From positions 434,001 through 498,000 of the forward strand of contig NZ_CP144555.1 of assembly GCF_036607905.1 (NCBI RefSeq): DNA of 64,000 bases, read 5' to 3'. Positions 26,475 to 34,255 of the stretch are shown piece after piece. Positions within the stretch are counted from its first letter, which is position 1. Each line of letters starts with the position of its first letter. This stretch comes from Streptomyces sp. SCSIO 75703 (GTDB lineage Bacteria > Actinomycetota > Actinomycetes > Streptomycetales > Streptomycetaceae). Made by a program: the position numbers and the translations under genes. A model generated the notes under the pieces. The model saw only the letters and a list, made by a program, of their open reading frames with translations, made no database searches and was not told the origin of the DNA.

Positions 26475-28361
26475 ATGACGGATACCACGGGGTTCGACTG
26501 GCGCTCCTTCCTGCTGCGGTGGAGCGAGGAATGGGTGGATTCGCGCGCGGACGAGGAGGAGCGGCCGGAGGGGCGGTGGCTGGGCTTCCCGGGCGCGTCC
26601 GAGGAGCGGATCGTCGCCATGGAGAAGCGGCTCGGTCATCGGATGCCGCCGTCGTACCGGGCGTTCCTCAAGGTGTCCGACGGGTGGCGGCGGGCGGGCG
26701 GGTTCGTGTGGCTGCTGGCGGGGACCGCGGACGCGCACTGGCACGACGACGCGTACGGGCTCGCGTCGGAGTTCGCGCAGTACCTGGACGAGGACGCCGG
26801 GCCCGGGGAGCGGCGGGAGGCGGAGATCTGGCGCACCGGTCTCCAGCTCGACGTGGAGTCCGACGCCGTCTACGTGCTCATGGACCCGGAGGACGCGGAC
26901 GAGGACGGCGAGTGGGCGGTGTACACCTGGGCCGGTTGGCGGGCCGCGCCGCCGAAGCGGTACGCGAACTTCCTGGAGTTCATGCGGGACATGCACCGGG
27001 AGTTCCACCTCCTGCGGGCCGCCGGCGAGACGGACGGCGGCCCGGTGTTCGTCGACGAGACGACGCGGACGCTGGACGCCCGGGTGGACCAGGCCCGGCT
27101 GGAGGCGCTGCGCGGCGACTGGGAGCGGGCCCTGAAGGCGCTGGACGAGGCGAAGGGGTACGGCAGGCCGCGTGCCGCGGGGCTGGGCGATCAGGTACGC
27201 GGGCTGCTCGGGAACGGCTCCGCGGTGCGCTTCCAGGGCCTGGTGACGGACCCGCGGTACGCGCCCGATCTGCTGCCCCCGCTCATCGCCGCGCACGCCG
27301 CGCACTCGCAGGGGGATGCCGCGCCGCCGTTCGGCCTGGCGGGCGCCGACGACGCGATGGCGGCGACGGTCCGCGCGCTGCTGGACCAGATGCGGAAGGG
27401 CACCTACCGCCACACGGCACCCGGACCGTTCGGCGAGGCGGTCGACCGGGCGCGGGAGCTGGCACGGTGGGGGGACGGCGACCGGGCGTGGCGGACGCTG
27501 ATGGGCGCCGTGCCCCGGTGGGAGCCGTTGGGCCCGGACCACCTGGCGCCGCTGGGGTGGCTGGCCGACCCCTTGCTCGGACCGCTGCTGACCCCGGAGC
27601 GGGGGCGCGAGCTGCTGTCCACCCCGAGGGGCGGGCAGAGCGGGCGGGTCCCGGCTCCGGCGCCCGCGGCCGATCCGGGCGGTCTGGCGTGGCTGGCGGA
27701 GCCGGCCCCGGGCAACCACCTCACCGCGTACCGGTTCGTGCTGGTGGAGGGGGCGGAGCCGGACGAGTTGCCCGGTCTCCTCGCGGACGGGGACGCCGTG
27801 CTGAGTGAGCCCCTGCCCCTCCAGGAGGCACGGATGAGGCAGCGACCGCGTCAACGGGCGTTCGCGCCCTGGGAGGAGCGGGCTCTCGTGGCGGTCGGCC
27901 GGGCCGGCCCCGGGTGGAGCTTCGCCTTCGACGGCGAGCCCTTCCCCTTCGACGGCCGGCCGATCGTCTCCCCGGTCGCGGGCGCCGGGCCGGGCATGCG
28001 CGCGGTGGTGGTGTGGGGCGGGCTGAAGGTCGTCGGCAGGTCACCGTTCTTCCACCTGTCGGTGGCGGAGGGCGGGGTCGAGCGGTACGCCTTCACGTAC
28101 GAGGACGGTGCGGTCCGGCGGAGCGGGCGGATACCGGAGGCGCTGGACCCGGACCACCACTTCGGTGACGCGAAGGACGCTGCGGACGTCGCCAGCGCCA
28201 AGGCGGCGGAGGGTGCGCTGCTGGCGGCGGTGGCCGGGGAGTTCGGCGTCGGCCTGCCGCGTCACGCGCTGACGCGAGGGCGGCTGCACACGTTCACCAC
28301 CCGCGCCTGGAGCCAGCAGACGAACGGCGAGGGGGGGTACGCGGTGGCCCGCATCCGGTGA
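26475..28361 (+). CDS. SMI1/KNR4 (SUKH)-domain protein
   Basis: A 628-residue protein whose N-terminal 180 residues are a SUKH-type domain: FPGASEERIVAMEKRLGHRM, PPSYRAFLKVSDGWRRAGGF, and YANFLEFMRDMHREF. The middle is Gly/Ala/Pro-rich. The C-terminal 150 residues form a further globular domain (APWEERALVAVGRAGPGWSF, MRAVVVWGGLKVVGRSPFFH) that I do not recognise. SUKH proteins often neutralise secreted toxins, and the ESX-like gene immediately upstream makes an immunity role attractive; a general scaffold role is equally possible. Confidence 0.85.
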   Translation: MTDTTGFDWRSFLLRWSEEWVDSRADEEERPEGRWLGFPGASEERIVAMEKRLGHRMPPSYRAFLKVSDGWRRAGGFVWLLAGTADAHWHDDAYGLASEFAQYLDEDAGPGERREAEIWRTGLQLDVESDAVYVLMDPEDADEDGEWAVYTWAGWRAAPPKRYANFLEFMRDMHREFHLLRAAGETDGGPVFVDETTRTLDARVDQARLEALRGDWERALKALDEAKGYGRPRAAGLGDQVRGLLGNGSAVRFQGLVTDPRYAPDLLPPLIAAHAAHSQGDAAPPFGLAGADDAMAATVRALLDQMRKGTYRHTAPGPFGEAVDRARELARWGDGDRAWRTLMGAVPRWEPLGPDHLAPLGWLADPLLGPLLTPERGRELLSTPRGGQSGRVPAPAPAADPGGLAWLAEPAPGNHLTAYRFVLVEGAEPDELPGLLADGDAVLSEPLPLQEARMRQRPRQRAFAPWEERALVAVGRAGPGWSFAFDGEPFPFDGRPIVSPVAGAGPGMRAVVVWGGLKVVGRSPFFHLSVAEGGVERYAFTYEDGAVRRSGRIPEALDPDHHFGDAKDAADVASAKAAEGALLAAVAGEFGVGLPRHALTRGRLHTFTTRAWSQQTNGEGGYAVARIR

Positions 28362-28403
28362 GGACCCGGTGTCCTCGGCCCGGCAAGCGGCATCGAGCAC
28401 GGG

Positions 28404-28420
28404 TTAGGTTAGCCTTACCT
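28404..28420 (+). promoter_or_regulatory. Iron box abutting the start codon of the SIP gene
   Basis: TTAGGTTAGCCTTACCT matches the DmdR1/IdeR operator. It ends one base before the ATG at 28422, leaving no room for a ribosome-binding site. The SIP mRNA is therefore leaderless, or translation starts further in, or the operator lies over the transcription start. Confidence 0.85.
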
Positions 28421-28421
28421 C

Positions 28422-29243
28422 ATGGCGAAGAGTCGGCGGTTGGTGCCGCAGAATCCCCGGATGTTCCGTGCCCGTGTCCTGCGCAGTGAGCGCGTCTCGC
28501 CGTCCTTGCAGCGGGTGACCGTCGGCGGTGAGCGACTGGGCGAGTTCGCGTGGCTGGGGTACGACCACTGGTTCCGGCTCTTCCTCCGGCTTCCGCACCA
28601 GCGGCGACTGCGGCTGCCCGAGTTCACCGGGTCGGCGTGGTGGCAGCCGTATCTGGCGATCCCCGAGGAGGAGCGCCCGCACTGCGCCAACTACACGGTC
28701 GCCGGCTTCCGGGCCCAGGCGGCGGAGATGGACATCGACTTCGTGGTGCACCACGGGCCGACCGGAGAGATCGAGGGGCGGGCGGCGATCTGGGCCTGCG
28801 CCGCCCGGCCGGGGGACGCGCTGGCCGTGCTGGACCAGGGGGTCCTCTTCGACTGCCCGCCCGACGCGTCCGAGGTGGTCGTCGTGGCCGACGAGACGGG
28901 GCTGCCCGCCACCGCCGGCATCCTGCGCTCCCTGCCCCGCGAGACCGTGGGCCGCGTGATCCAGGAGGTCCCCACCGAGGGTGACCGGCGTCCGCTGGGC
29001 GGGCCGGACGGGGTCGCCGTGTCCTGGATCGTGCGGGAGGACCGGCGTTCCGTGCCCGGGGCCGCCGCTCTCGGGGCGCTGCGCCGGCTCACCACCGCCG
29101 ACGCGGCCGGGTACGCCTTCGTCGTCGGCGAGTCGACCCTCGCCACGGAGGGCCGCCGCCACCTGCACCGGCTCGGTCTGCCGAAGGACCGCATCACCTT
29201 CTCGGGCTTCTGGCGCCACGAGGCGACCGCTCGGGCCGCCTGA
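28422..29243 (+). CDS. Siderophore-interacting protein (FAD-dependent ferric reductase)
   Basis: A 273-residue cytosolic flavoprotein of the SIP family (ViuB/YqjH type) that releases iron by reducing ferric siderophores. An N-terminal FAD-binding barrel (VSPSLQRVTVGGERLGEFAW; HCANYTVAGFR as the flavin-contact motif) precedes the C-terminal NAD(P)H domain (EVVVVADETGLPATAGILRS; YAFVVGESTLATEGRRHLH). No ribosome site precedes the ATG because the iron box occupies that DNA. A Met at 28461 (MFRARVLRSERVSP) is an alternative start that fits the family. It is convergent with the FhuF-like gene. Confidence 0.92.
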   Translation: MAKSRRLVPQNPRMFRARVLRSERVSPSLQRVTVGGERLGEFAWLGYDHWFRLFLRLPHQRRLRLPEFTGSAWWQPYLAIPEEERPHCANYTVAGFRAQAAEMDIDFVVHHGPTGEIEGRAAIWACAARPGDALAVLDQGVLFDCPPDASEVVVVADETGLPATAGILRSLPRETVGRVIQEVPTEGDRRPLGGPDGVAVSWIVREDRRSVPGAAALGALRRLTTADAAGYAFVVGESTLATEGRRHLHRLGLPKDRITFSGFWRHEATARAA

Positions 29244-29256
29244 TCCCCGGCCTCCC

Positions 29257-29988
29257 TCACGTGCCGTCCTCCGCGCGGGCCGTGTCGTGCGGCGCGGTCA
29301 GGCAGCAGTCGCCGCAGGGGCGTCCCGCCGGGGCCCGGTAGTAGAGGCAGCAACTCCGGCGGCGGAAGGCGAGGTTCGCCCCGGCGAGCCGGCCCGTGCC
29401 GGTGAGCGGCGGCCTGCCGAGCAGGTCGGCCGTGAGGGCGGCGAGCACGCCACGGAGGCCGGGATGGGCGGCGAGCAGGGCGCGGGCCGCCTCGGCGAGC
29501 GCGGAGGCGGCGTTGCCGTCGAGCAGGCGGTGCGCGATGCGCGGGTGCGGCCCGGCGGCGAAGGCCCGGAGGTGGGCGTGGACTTGGCCGGCGAGCGCGC
29601 CGGCGGGGTCCGGGAGGGCGGCGGCGTGCCAGCCGGCGGCGCGGGGCAGGCGCAGCGCGGGCCCGTCGTCGGCGCGTTGCAGTGCGGTGAGGTCCGGGAC
29701 GATGCCGTGGACCACGGTGCAGGCCAGGGCGGGCGACCACAGCCGGGCGACGTGTCCGAGGTGGGCGATGGAGAGGCCGACGCGGGGTTCCGGGGCGCGG
29801 TGGCGCTCGGCGACCGCGCGGGCCAGGTCGGCGAAGCCACGGGCGTAGGCGGCGCCCACGGGGTGCCAGCCCTCGGCGGGGCCGCCCACGGTGAGGGCGA
29901 AGAAGCCGCCGTACCGGGCGACGTCGGCCAGGGCGGCGGTCACGCTCGCCTCGTCGGCGCGGGCGGCGGCGGGCGGGGACGCGGACAC
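29257..29988 (-). CDS. FhuF-like [2Fe-2S] ferric/corrinoid reductase candidate
   Basis: A 243-residue protein ending in RSCCLYYRAPAGRPCGDCC, the CC-x10-C-x2-C ligand set of FhuF-type [2Fe-2S] proteins that reduce ferric siderophores. The N-terminal 200 residues are Ala-rich helices typical of actinobacterial FhuF-like proteins. GTG start at 29988, only 9 nt after the ferredoxin stop, so the two are one operon. That operon is headed by a cobalamin riboswitch, not an iron box, which suggests that the substrate may be a cobalt corrinoid. This is inference; ferric reduction is the established activity of FhuF. Confidence 0.8.
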   Translation of the reverse strand: MSASPPAAARADEASVTAALADVARYGGFFALTVGGPAEGWHPVGAAYARGFADLARAVAERHRAPEPRVGLSIAHLGHVARLWSPALACTVVHGIVPDLTALQRADDGPALRLPRAAGWHAAALPDPAGALAGQVHAHLRAFAAGPHPRIAHRLLDGNAASALAEAARALLAAHPGLRGVLAALTADLLGRPPLTGTGRLAGANLAFRRRSCCLYYRAPAGRPCGDCCLTAPHDTARAEDGT

Positions 29989-29997
29989 GGCGCGGCC

Positions 29998-30411
29998 TCA
30001 ACGGGCCGCGCGGCGCGGCGGCGTGAAGGCGTACAGGTCGAGGATCTCGGGGCGGTCCGCGATGCCGGGGCCGCCCGCGCGTATCCAGGCGAGGACGTCC
30101 TCGGTGGCGTACGGGTCGTTGACCAGGCCCAGCCAGACGGGGCGGGCGCCGGCCGCGCGGCCGGCGGCGGAGGGCTGGACCACGATGACGTTGGCCTGGT
30201 CGCAGACGTCCAGGCAGGTGGAGACGCGGACGGGGACCTCCGCGCGCAGGCGTGCGGTCTGTGCGGCGTGGTCGCCGCTCACCTTGGGCGTGCCGCAGCA
30301 GCAGTCCCGGCAGACGACGACCCGGCAGGGCGGGGCGCCGTAGGCGGTGGAGGGGGTCGTGCGGGAGGCGGAGTGGGCGGCGGGGGCCGCCTCGCCGGGT
30401 GACGCGGGCAT
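29998..30411 (-). CDS. Thioredoxin-like [2Fe-2S] ferredoxin
   Basis: A 137-residue thioredoxin-fold ferredoxin with the four-Cys pattern in VVVCRDCCCGTPK and VSTCLDVCDQANVIVVQP. Such proteins pass electrons to partner reductases. The ATG at 30411 is preceded by GGGGAGAGGA, which is paired within a perfect palindrome downstream of the cobalamin riboswitch. The FhuF-like gene follows after 9 nt, so this protein is probably its electron donor. Confidence 0.85.
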   Translation of the reverse strand: MPASPGEAAPAAHSASRTTPSTAYGAPPCRVVVCRDCCCGTPKVSGDHAAQTARLRAEVPVRVSTCLDVCDQANVIVVQPSAAGRAAGARPVWLGLVNDPYATEDVLAWIRAGGPGIADRPEILDLYAFTPPRRAAR

Positions 30412-30424
30412 GGCGCATCGGTCC

Positions 30425-30438
30425 TCTCCCCGGGGAGA
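30425..30438 (-). promoter_or_regulatory. Palindrome masking the ribosome-binding site
   Basis: TCTCCCCGGGGAGA is a perfect 14-bp palindrome. Its 3' half on the reverse strand is the Shine-Dalgarno GGGGAGAGGA of the ferredoxin gene. It is the natural sequestering hairpin of the cobalamin riboswitch, giving translational control. Confidence 0.65.
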
Positions 30439-30459
30439 TCCGCCCCGGCGTCCGTGGAG

Positions 30460-30640
30460 GGGCGACCGCGTGAGTCTCCTGGCTCTCGGGTCGATGCTCG
30501 CCCCGGCCTTCCCGCCCGCGGGTGTGCGGGCCGTGGCCTCGAACGGGGTCCGCTCGCCGATCACAGTGGCGGGACCGCGCCGGATTTCCACCGGCTTCCT
30601 CGGTTCGCCGTCGCCTTGTCGCGGGCCATCCTCGCATCCG
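30460..30640 (-). ncRNA. Cobalamin (adenosylcobalamin-type) riboswitch
   Basis: The reverse strand shows the conserved cobalamin-riboswitch landmarks in order: GGAAGCCGGTG (rc of 30589-30599), AATCCGGCGCGGTCCCGCC, CACTGTGAT (within rc of 30560-30577), and the B12 box AGCCAGGAGACTC (rc of 30472-30484). It lies in the leader of the ferredoxin/FhuF-like operon, so those genes should be shut off when cobalamin is abundant. End positions are estimated. Confidence 0.93.
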
Positions 30641-31115
30641 GTACGGCTCCGCGTCATCCGGATGGGCGAGCCGTACCGGCGGGACGGGACGGGCCGAGCA
30701 CGGCGGGACCGTGGTCCGGCGTGGCTTCCGGCCCGGGGTGCCCTACCCGAACCCGCGCCCGGTTCCTTCCGCACACCGGCCCGCGGTGGTTCCCGGCCCG
30801 GCGCCCCTCGGGGCGCACGCCCGGACCGGCACGGCGCGGCAGACCAACCTCGGGGCGCACGCCCGGACCCCGCCCGGTTCCCGGCCCGGCACGGAAGTCC
30901 GGCCCTGGGGACGCACGCCCGGCCCGGTGCACGCGCCCCGCGCCACCCCACCCCGCCCCGCCCCGCCCCGCCCCGGGCACCCTCCCGACCGTCCCGGGGC
31001 TCACATCCCACGCCGGGGCGGGCTCGGGGAGGGAGCCCGTGCGGCACGGCGGTCAGGACCATGCCGCACGGGCGGTTCAGCGGGCCCGTGTGTTCCGCGG
31101 CGGGCCCGGTCCCGC

Positions 31116-31673
31116 TCAGGTGGCCGGACCGCCCCGCGTGGTGATCCGGGTGACGGCTTCGAGCGTCAGGGCACGGTCGTGCGGTTCCCGGTCCAGGGCC
31201 CGGTGCAGGGTCAGCCCCTCGATGAGGGCGTCGAGTTGGCGGGCCGTGTCCGGGTCGAAGTGCGCTTCCAGGCGGACCCGGCTGTGCCGCATCCAGGTGT
31301 GGGTGAGTTCGCGGTAGGAGGGGGAGCGGGCCGCGAGGGTGTACAGCTCCTGGGTGAGGACGAGGTCGCGCCTGCTGCCCTCCGACAGGGCGTGCACGAG
31401 GTCGGCCACCGCCTCGCGGGCATGGTCCTGGTCGGCGACGCCGTCGAGGTGGGCGTCGAAGACGGCGACGATGTGGTCGATGAACCTGCCGAACGCCTCC
31501 CGCAGCAACCGGTCCATGCCGTTGAAGTGGTACGTCATGGACCCCAGCGGCACCTGGGCGCGCTGGGCGATCCTCCGGTGGGAGACCCGCGCGATGCCCT
31601 CCTCGGCGATGAGGTCGAGGGTGGCGGCGATGATGCGTTCGCGGCGCTGGGGGTCGGTGTGTCCGGTGGCCAC
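31116..31673 (-). CDS. TetR-family repressor
   Basis: A 185-residue TetR regulator with an N-terminal HTH (RRERIIAATLDLIAEEGIAR, VSHRRIAQRAQVPLGSMTYH, recognition helix VPLGSMTYHF) and a C-terminal helical ligand-binding domain. GTG start at 31673, 10 nt after the sugar acetyltransferase stop, in one operon. Palindromes of the form GTACGNNCGTAC upstream of this operon and of the neighbouring MFS gene are candidate operators. Confidence 0.88.
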   Translation of the reverse strand: MATGHTDPQRRERIIAATLDLIAEEGIARVSHRRIAQRAQVPLGSMTYHFNGMDRLLREAFGRFIDHIVAVFDAHLDGVADQDHAREAVADLVHALSEGSRRDLVLTQELYTLAARSPSYRELTHTWMRHSRVRLEAHFDPDTARQLDALIEGLTLHRALDREPHDRALTLEAVTRITTRGGPAT

Positions 31674-31683
31674 GGCAGCGGGC

Positions 31684-32265
31684 TCACAGGGTCCGGACGG
31701 TGCGGGCCGGGTTGCCGACGGCGACGACACCGGGCGGCACGTCCTTGGTGACGACCGCTCCGGCGCCCACGACGGAGTCGTCGCCGATGGTGACGCCGGG
31801 CAGCACGATGGCGCCGCCCCCGATCCACACGTTGTCGCCGATGACGATGGGCCGGGCGGCCTCCAGTTTGTCCCTGCGCGGCCCCGGCTCCAACGGATGG
31901 GTCGGTGTGAGCAGTTGGACGTTGGGCCCGATCTGGCAGTCCTCACCGATGGTGATGGCGGCGACGTCCAGCGCAGTCAACTGGTAGTTGACGAAGGTGC
32001 GGGCACCGATGCTGATGTGGGTGCCGTAGTCGACGTACAGGGGCGGCCGGACCTGGGCCTCCTCCCCCAGCGAGCCGAGGAGTTCGGCGAGCAGCGGCCG
32101 GGCGGCGTCCGCGTCCTCGGCGAAGGCGGCCTGGTAGCGGGCGGCCAGCCGTACCGCCCGCTGCTGCATGCGGGCGATCTCGGGGTCGTCGGCGAGGTAG
32201 AGGTCGCCCGCACGCATGCGTTCGAGCTGGGTGCGCGGGTCCCCGGCGAAGTGGTCCGTCGGCAT
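31684..32265 (-). CDS. Maltose/galactoside O-acetyltransferase-like protein (hexapeptide repeat)
   Basis: A 193-residue LbH acetyltransferase. The N-terminal Mac domain (RTQLERMRAGDLYLADDPEI) precedes the left-handed beta-helix hexapeptide repeats (IGEDCQIGPNVQLLTPTHPL with the active-site His; IVIGDNVWIGGGAIVLPGVT). It acetylates a sugar hydroxyl with acetyl-CoA, perhaps to detoxify non-metabolised sugars. It is first in an operon with the TetR gene. Confidence 0.9.
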   Translation of the reverse strand: MPTDHFAGDPRTQLERMRAGDLYLADDPEIARMQQRAVRLAARYQAAFAEDADAARPLLAELLGSLGEEAQVRPPLYVDYGTHISIGARTFVNYQLTALDVAAITIGEDCQIGPNVQLLTPTHPLEPGPRRDKLEAARPIVIGDNVWIGGGAIVLPGVTIGDDSVVGAGAVVTKDVPPGVVAVGNPARTVRTL

Positions 32266-32274
32266 GCGTACGAC

Positions 32275-32301
32275 CGTACACCCGGGAGTGTACGTACGTA
32301 C
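32275..32301. promoter_or_regulatory. TetR-type operator candidate upstream of the acetyltransferase
   Basis: Two overlapping dyads: CGTACAC/GTGTACG (6-nt spacer) at 32275-32294, and GTACGTACGTAC at 32290-32301. The latter has the same GTACGNNCGTAC layout as the palindrome before the MFS gene. Confidence 0.5.
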
Positions 32302-32421
32302 CCTCGCCGCGCGAGTCGTCCGCCGTGGGCTTTCCGGCCGACCCGCCCCGCTCCCCCCGTCATGGCCCCGGCCCGCCCCACCCGCGCCCGCCCTCACTCC
32401 CCTGACCTCACGACCCTGACC

Positions 32422-33630
32422 TCACGGCCGCCGGGTGCGCAGCACCCCCGCCAGGGACACGACCAGGAGCCCGGCGAGGGGCACCACGAGCAGCCCGGCC
32501 CGGAGGCTGGTGGCGTCGGCGACCAGGCCGACCAGCGGCGGCGGCAGCAGGAAGCCCAGGCGCATCAGCCAGGAGACGAGGGTCAGCCCCGATCCGGGCT
32601 TGAGGCCGGGCAGCGAGTCGGCCTCGTGCATGGCGGCGGGGACGAGGGTGGCGACGCCGAATCCGGCGGCGGCGAAACCGAGGACCGTCCCCGGGACCGT
32701 CGGCACGGCGAGCGCGAGGCCCATGCCGACGGCGACGATGAGGCCGCCGGAGCGGGCCACGGCGCGCTGCCCGAACCGGTCGACGAGTCGGTCGCCCATC
32801 AGGCGGCCCACGAACTGGGCGCCGACCAGGGCGATGTAGCCGGAGGCGGCCACGGCCGCGGTCGACCGCAGGGAGTCGGAGAGGTAGAGGGCGGCCCAGG
32901 AGTTGCCGGCGTCCTCGACGACGGTGCCCGCGGTGGCGATGAGGACCAGGGCGGTCAGCACCCAGGCGACCCGACGGCCCGGCGACGCGCCCCCCTCGGC
33001 GGGGCGGGCGTCACCGCCGGGGGTCTCTTCCCCGTCGGCCCCGGTCTCCGGACCGGGGAGGCAGAAGCGCAGGGCGACGCAGGCCGCGGCCACGCACAGC
33101 AGGCCCGAGACGACGAGATGGGGGCCGCGGGCCAGTCCGAGGGCGATCGCCGCGGCGGCCATCGCACCGCCGGTGACGGCGCCGACCGACCAGATCGCGT
33201 GGAAGGAGTTGATGACGGAGCGTCCGTAGCGGCGCTGGACGCGCAGGCCGTGGGCGTTCTGCGCGACGTCGGTGACGGCGTCCATCGCCCCGGCGAGGAA
33301 CAGGGCCGCGGCGAACACCGCGACCGAACCGGAGAGTCCGGCCGCGAGGATGCCGACGGCGGTGAACAGCGTGCCCGCGACGGCCACCCGCGCCGAGCCG
33401 AACCGGCGGACGAGGACGCCGGCCGCCGGCCCGGCGACGATGGCGCCGGTCGGGAACGCCGCGACGGCCAGCCCGTAGGCCGCGTTGCCGATGCCGAGGT
33501 CCGCCTTGATCTGCGGATACCTCGGCAGCAGGTTGGCGAACAGCGCCCCGTTGGTGAAGAACAGCACGGCCACGGCCACGCGGGCCCGCCGGTCGGCCAG
33601 GGTGGGCCGCCGCAGCGTCTCGACAGTCAT
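32422..33630 (-). CDS. MFS transporter (12-helix, YbjJ/sugar-type)
   Basis: A 402-residue inner-membrane transporter with about 12 hydrophobic helices: FFTNGALFANLLPRYPQIKA at helix 1, the MFS motif A region VLVRRFGSARVAVAG, and a repeat in the second half (LMGDRLVDRFGQRAVARSGG). It resembles the inner-membrane YbjJ-type group. The central cytosolic loop (about residues 195-225) is Gly/Glu-rich. The ATG at 33630 is 20 nt downstream of a perfect 9-bp-arm palindrome that is a likely TetR operator. Substrate unknown. Confidence 0.85.
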   Translation of the reverse strand: MTVETLRRPTLADRRARVAVAVLFFTNGALFANLLPRYPQIKADLGIGNAAYGLAVAAFPTGAIVAGPAAGVLVRRFGSARVAVAGTLFTAVGILAAGLSGSVAVFAAALFLAGAMDAVTDVAQNAHGLRVQRRYGRSVINSFHAIWSVGAVTGGAMAAAAIALGLARGPHLVVSGLLCVAAACVALRFCLPGPETGADGEETPGGDARPAEGGASPGRRVAWVLTALVLIATAGTVVEDAGNSWAALYLSDSLRSTAAVAASGYIALVGAQFVGRLMGDRLVDRFGQRAVARSGGLIVAVGMGLALAVPTVPGTVLGFAAAGFGVATLVPAAMHEADSLPGLKPGSGLTLVSWLMRLGFLLPPPLVGLVADATSLRAGLLVVPLAGLLVVSLAGVLRTRRP

Positions 33631-33649
33631 GAGCGGGACCCTACCCGCA

Positions 33650-33669
33650 GAGCGTACGAACGTACGCTC
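33650..33669. promoter_or_regulatory. TetR-type operator candidate upstream of the MFS gene
   Basis: GAGCGTACGAACGTACGCTC is an inverted repeat with 9-bp perfect arms and a 2-nt centre, 20 nt before the ATG. It contains GTACGAACGTAC, the same architecture as the site before the acetyltransferase-TetR operon. Confidence 0.65.
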
Positions 33670-33715
33670 CAGGGGGGGGAGGGTCACGGGGCGTGCTCCG
33701 GGACGGCCGTCGCGG

Positions 33716-34168
33716 TCAGCGGTCCCCGGCGGGCGGGTCGGCGAGGATGCCGTGCAGCAGACCGGTGGACTGGCCGACCTCGATGAGGTAGCCGTCGGGA
33801 TCGCGCAGGTAGCAGCGGATCTCGGCCTTGCGGTCGATGGGCGGGGTGAGGAACTCCGCGCCCCGCTCGGTCCATTCGCGGTAGCAGCGCGCGATGTCGG
33901 CCACACGCAGGTTGAGGAAGCTGGTGGCCGTGTGCGGGTCGTCGGGCGGGTGCAGGGTGACGTCGGGCTTGTCGGGGGTGGGCCCGCCGCCCGGGTTCAT
34001 GATCAGCCAGCTGTTGGCCAGTCTGACGATGCAGGGGTTCTCGTCGAGGACCACTTCCCCGCCGAGGACCCCGGCGTAGAAGTCACGTGAGCGCGGCACG
34101 TCGGCCACGGTGAGGAAGTGGGTGAGCAGTATCCCCGACTCCGGGGCGGGCAGATCGTCACGGCGCAT
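33716..34168 (-). CDS. VOC-family (glyoxalase/dioxygenase-fold) protein
   Basis: A 150-residue single VOC module pair: LTHFLTVADVPRSRDFYAGV and LGGEVVLDENPCIVRLANSW in the first half, and NLRVADIARCYREWTERGAE, CYLRDPDGYLIEVGQSTG in the second. His and Glu ligands typical of the fold are visible (LTHF, LIEVGQ). It may be a lyase, dioxygenase or antibiotic-binding protein; no substrate can be given. It lies upstream of the MFS gene with the operator between them. Confidence 0.88.
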   Translation of the reverse strand: MRRDDLPAPESGILLTHFLTVADVPRSRDFYAGVLGGEVVLDENPCIVRLANSWLIMNPGGGPTPDKPDVTLHPPDDPHTATSFLNLRVADIARCYREWTERGAEFLTPPIDRKAEIRCYLRDPDGYLIEVGQSTGLLHGILADPPAGDR

Positions 34169-34255
34169 GTCTCACTCCCGGCGTTCTCGACGGTGGGCTC
34201 TGTCCCTCGGGCGTCTCGTCCATCTTGGGACGCCCGGCGGCGGCCCGAAAGCCGA

